Origin: Gemmatimonadota bacterium
GTDB lineage: Bacteria; Gemmatimonadota; Gemmatimonadetes; Gemmatimonadales; GWC2-71-9
Assembly (NCBI GenBank): GCA_029862925.1
Contig: JAOTWJ010000004.1
Location: 1-64,000, forward strand
Reading direction: 5' to 3'
Length of the DNA stretch: 64,000 bases
Under the pieces are notes generated by a model. The model searched no databases. It was not told the DNA's origin and saw only the letters and a list, made by a program, of their open reading frames with translations. This document shows, in pieces, positions 62,370 to 64,000 of the stretch; within the stretch, counting starts at the first letter, position 1; each line of letters starts with the position of its first letter. Both the position numbers and the translations under genes were made by a program.

Positions 62370-63860
62370 CTACTGCAGCTTGCTGCGGGCCTCGTTGCGG
62401 GTCAACGCAGCCGCGGCGTTGTTGAAGTTGTACTCGGCGACCTCGCGATAGAGCGCCTGGGCGTCGGCCGCGTGCCCCAGCCCCTCGTGCGCCCGCGCTT
62501 TGAGGTACGTGACGTAGATGAAGTTGGGGTTCGCCTGATCGAGATGGGTCAGCGCCTCGGCGTGATTCCCCGCCTCCAGCTCGGCGAGCCCCAGGAGCAT
62601 GTGCGCGCCCTCCATCTTGCGCGGGTTGTCCATCGGCGCGAGCAACTCGCCGATCCGGTCCGCGCTGGCCTTGGCGCCCTGCACGTCACCGTGATACGCG
62701 GCCCGCAGCCCCTCCCAGAACGCGATGTTGGACTGCTCCTGGCGCCGGAAGTCATCGGTACCGACCTGCTCCATGCGGGCGTTGAACAGCGCCGTAATCC
62801 GCGCCAGCGACTCGTCGTACACCTGCCACTTCCCAGTATGCCCGGCGATCCAAAGGATCTGTGCTTCGGTGCCGATCTTGAGACCGCGCGGCTCTTCCAC
62901 GCCCATCGTGTCGATGGCCGCCGCCAGCTGGCGCAGCTCCGCGATGGCGGCGTCGGGGTTGCCGGCATACAGGGGCACGAATGCCCGCCACTGCGCGAAG
63001 GCAGCGCGCTGATTCCGCTTGCCCAGTGCGATCGCGGCATCGTAGTCGGCGCGGGCGGCGTCGAAGTCGCCGAGGAACGAGTTCACGTGCCCGCGCTGCT
63101 GGAGGTAGTTCCCGTTCGTCGGGTCCAACGCGGCCGCGCGCGTGTAGGCGTCCCGGGCGCCGGCCAGGTCCCCCTGCCGTCGCAGGGCATCACCGAGCAT
63201 ATCATGGGCGTACGGCTCGTCGGGCTCGATCTCCACCGCCCGGCGCGCGTACTCGGCACCCCGCGCGAAGTCCTTCGGGTCGTTGAAGAGGTACGAGTTG
63301 CTGAGATCAATGACGGCGGGTAGGAAAGCGGGTGCGACGCCGAGCGCCTGTTCGAGTGACGCCCGCTCACCCGCGTAGTCCTTCACCGAGGCCTGCCAGC
63401 CCGCGAGGTTGGTGAGCGCCCGCGGACTCCCGGGCGAGATCTCTGCCAGCTGCTTCGCGTACGACAGTCCGGTTGCCCAATCGTTCTGGAAGCCTGCACG
63501 GTCCATCTTGATCAGGAGCTGCTCCGACTGGGACGCGCTGTCGGCCAGGGCTTCCGCATGCGCGAGATGTGTGGTGTACCCCTCGAGTGATGGCGCCGTG
63601 TTGGCGGCCCGCAGATGCGCGAGCGCAAAGTCGGGATCCGCCGCCACCGCCTGAAGGAAATGCTCGTGCGCCACCGGACCGTTGGCGAGGTCCATCGCGC
63701 GTTGCCCCTGCTCGAAATGCGTGCGCGCGACGTCCGACGTGGTCGTCATTGGCAGGGTGGGCGACCCGGCGCGTGCATCGGCGTACCCAGTTTCGCCTTG
63801 TGCACAGGCGGCCAGGAACGCCAGCGTCAGGAGTCCGAGACTTCGGGAGGGAAGCTGCAT
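62370..63860 (-). CDS. TPR-repeat lipoprotein
   Basis: The ATG at 63860 follows GGAGG by 4 bases and gives a lipoprotein signal (LGLLTLAFLAAC). About 496 residues. TPR pairs run through the length (ARTHFEQGQRAMDLANGPVA; MLGDALRRQGDLAGARDAYT; QRGHVNSFLGDFDAARADYD; MLLGLAELEAGNHAEALTHL). No catalytic motif. Lipoproteins of this type often serve as assembly scaffolds in the envelope. The partner is unknown. Confidence 0.8.
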   Translation of the reverse strand: MQLPSRSLGLLTLAFLAACAQGETGYADARAGSPTLPMTTTSDVARTHFEQGQRAMDLANGPVAHEHFLQAVAADPDFALAHLRAANTAPSLEGYTTHLAHAEALADSASQSEQLLIKMDRAGFQNDWATGLSYAKQLAEISPGSPRALTNLAGWQASVKDYAGERASLEQALGVAPAFLPAVIDLSNSYLFNDPKDFARGAEYARRAVEIEPDEPYAHDMLGDALRRQGDLAGARDAYTRAAALDPTNGNYLQQRGHVNSFLGDFDAARADYDAAIALGKRNQRAAFAQWRAFVPLYAGNPDAAIAELRQLAAAIDTMGVEEPRGLKIGTEAQILWIAGHTGKWQVYDESLARITALFNARMEQVGTDDFRRQEQSNIAFWEGLRAAYHGDVQGAKASADRIGELLAPMDNPRKMEGAHMLLGLAELEAGNHAEALTHLDQANPNFIYVTYLKARAHEGLGHAADAQALYREVAEYNFNNAAAALTRNEARSKLQ

Positions 63861-64000
63861 GGTGCCTCCACCGACTGAGGAAACTGCACTCTGGCGGGTG
63901 TTCGGGGTGGGCGGAAGTGAGTCCGCCCGGAAACCGGTTGGAAACGAAGTCGACATCAGCCGGCGGATCCGGTGGGAGCGCCGACGGCACGGCCGATCAT

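Overview
The window is very GC-rich (roughly 70% by eye), densely coding DNA from a Gram-negative bacterium. I see no rRNA, tRNA, CRISPR array, insertion sequence or phage gene. The best guess is a member of Gemmatimonadota. This rests on the mix of exported S9 peptidase, GWxTD-domain protein, many lipoproteins and outer-membrane barrels, frequent GTG/TTG starts and an NTP/NDP-exchange-like carrier. It is an inference, not a marker-gene result.

Layout. (1) 1-7404: the C-terminal end of an M16-type peptidase, an exported GH20 hexosaminidase with a PA14-like tail, an exported alpha/beta-hydrolase-like protein, a TM2 protein, a small lipoprotein, a CDF metal exporter and a lipoprotein esterase. 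(2) 7439-14060, minus strand: a DUF4382-like lipoprotein, a FadL-like outer-membrane protein, an alkyl-DHAP-synthase-like FAD enzyme, glycerol-3-phosphate dehydrogenase and a diacylglycerol-kinase-family enzyme. The last three are tightly coupled and look like an ether-lipid/DHAP module. (3) 14162-17064, plus strand, divergent from (2): an ECF sigma factor, a membrane anti-sigma-like protein with a periplasmic glycogen-binding-like (CBM48) domain, an exported protein and a barrel ending in another CBM48-like domain. (4) 17125-26378: small membrane and barrel proteins, a two-domain VOC protein with a histone-H1-like lysine tail, a cupin, a receiver-domain remnant, a DPP4-like S9 peptidase, a rhodanese-metallo-beta-lactamase fusion, an NTT-like carrier and a Tat-exported aldo/keto reductase.

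(5) 26579-38254 is the most striking block. It is one plus-strand run of five overlapping or nearly touching genes. Three are paralogous GAF-PAS histidine kinases, two of them with double C-terminal receivers. Next comes a CheY-like single-domain regulator, then a protein joining a histidine-kinase phosphoacceptor segment, a receiver and a Hanks-type Ser/Thr kinase. It reads as a self-contained phosphorelay ending in Ser/Thr phosphorylation.

(6) 38251-45060: a secreted protein, an exported acetamidase/formamidase, a fatty-acid desaturase, a small DNA-binding-like protein, a SAM methyltransferase, a VanZ-like protein and small proteins. (7) 45065-52057: two exported proteins (one DUF1264) divergent from a four-gene operon ordered GcvT-like, FAD oxidoreductase, FAD oxidoreductase, GcvT-like, probably a folate-linked demethylation or C1 module. 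(8) 52070-63956: an alpha/beta hydrolase lipoprotein, a GIY-YIG-like protein, TPR proteins, an enhancer-binding protein facing a degenerate HD-GYP gene that has a well-formed -24/-12 promoter, a DDAH-like enzyme, an unknown protein with a possible caspase-like His/Cys pair, and a GWxTD protein.

Start sites were chosen by ribosome-binding sites, ATGA/GTGA overlaps and signal peptides. Several differ from the longest possible reading frame.
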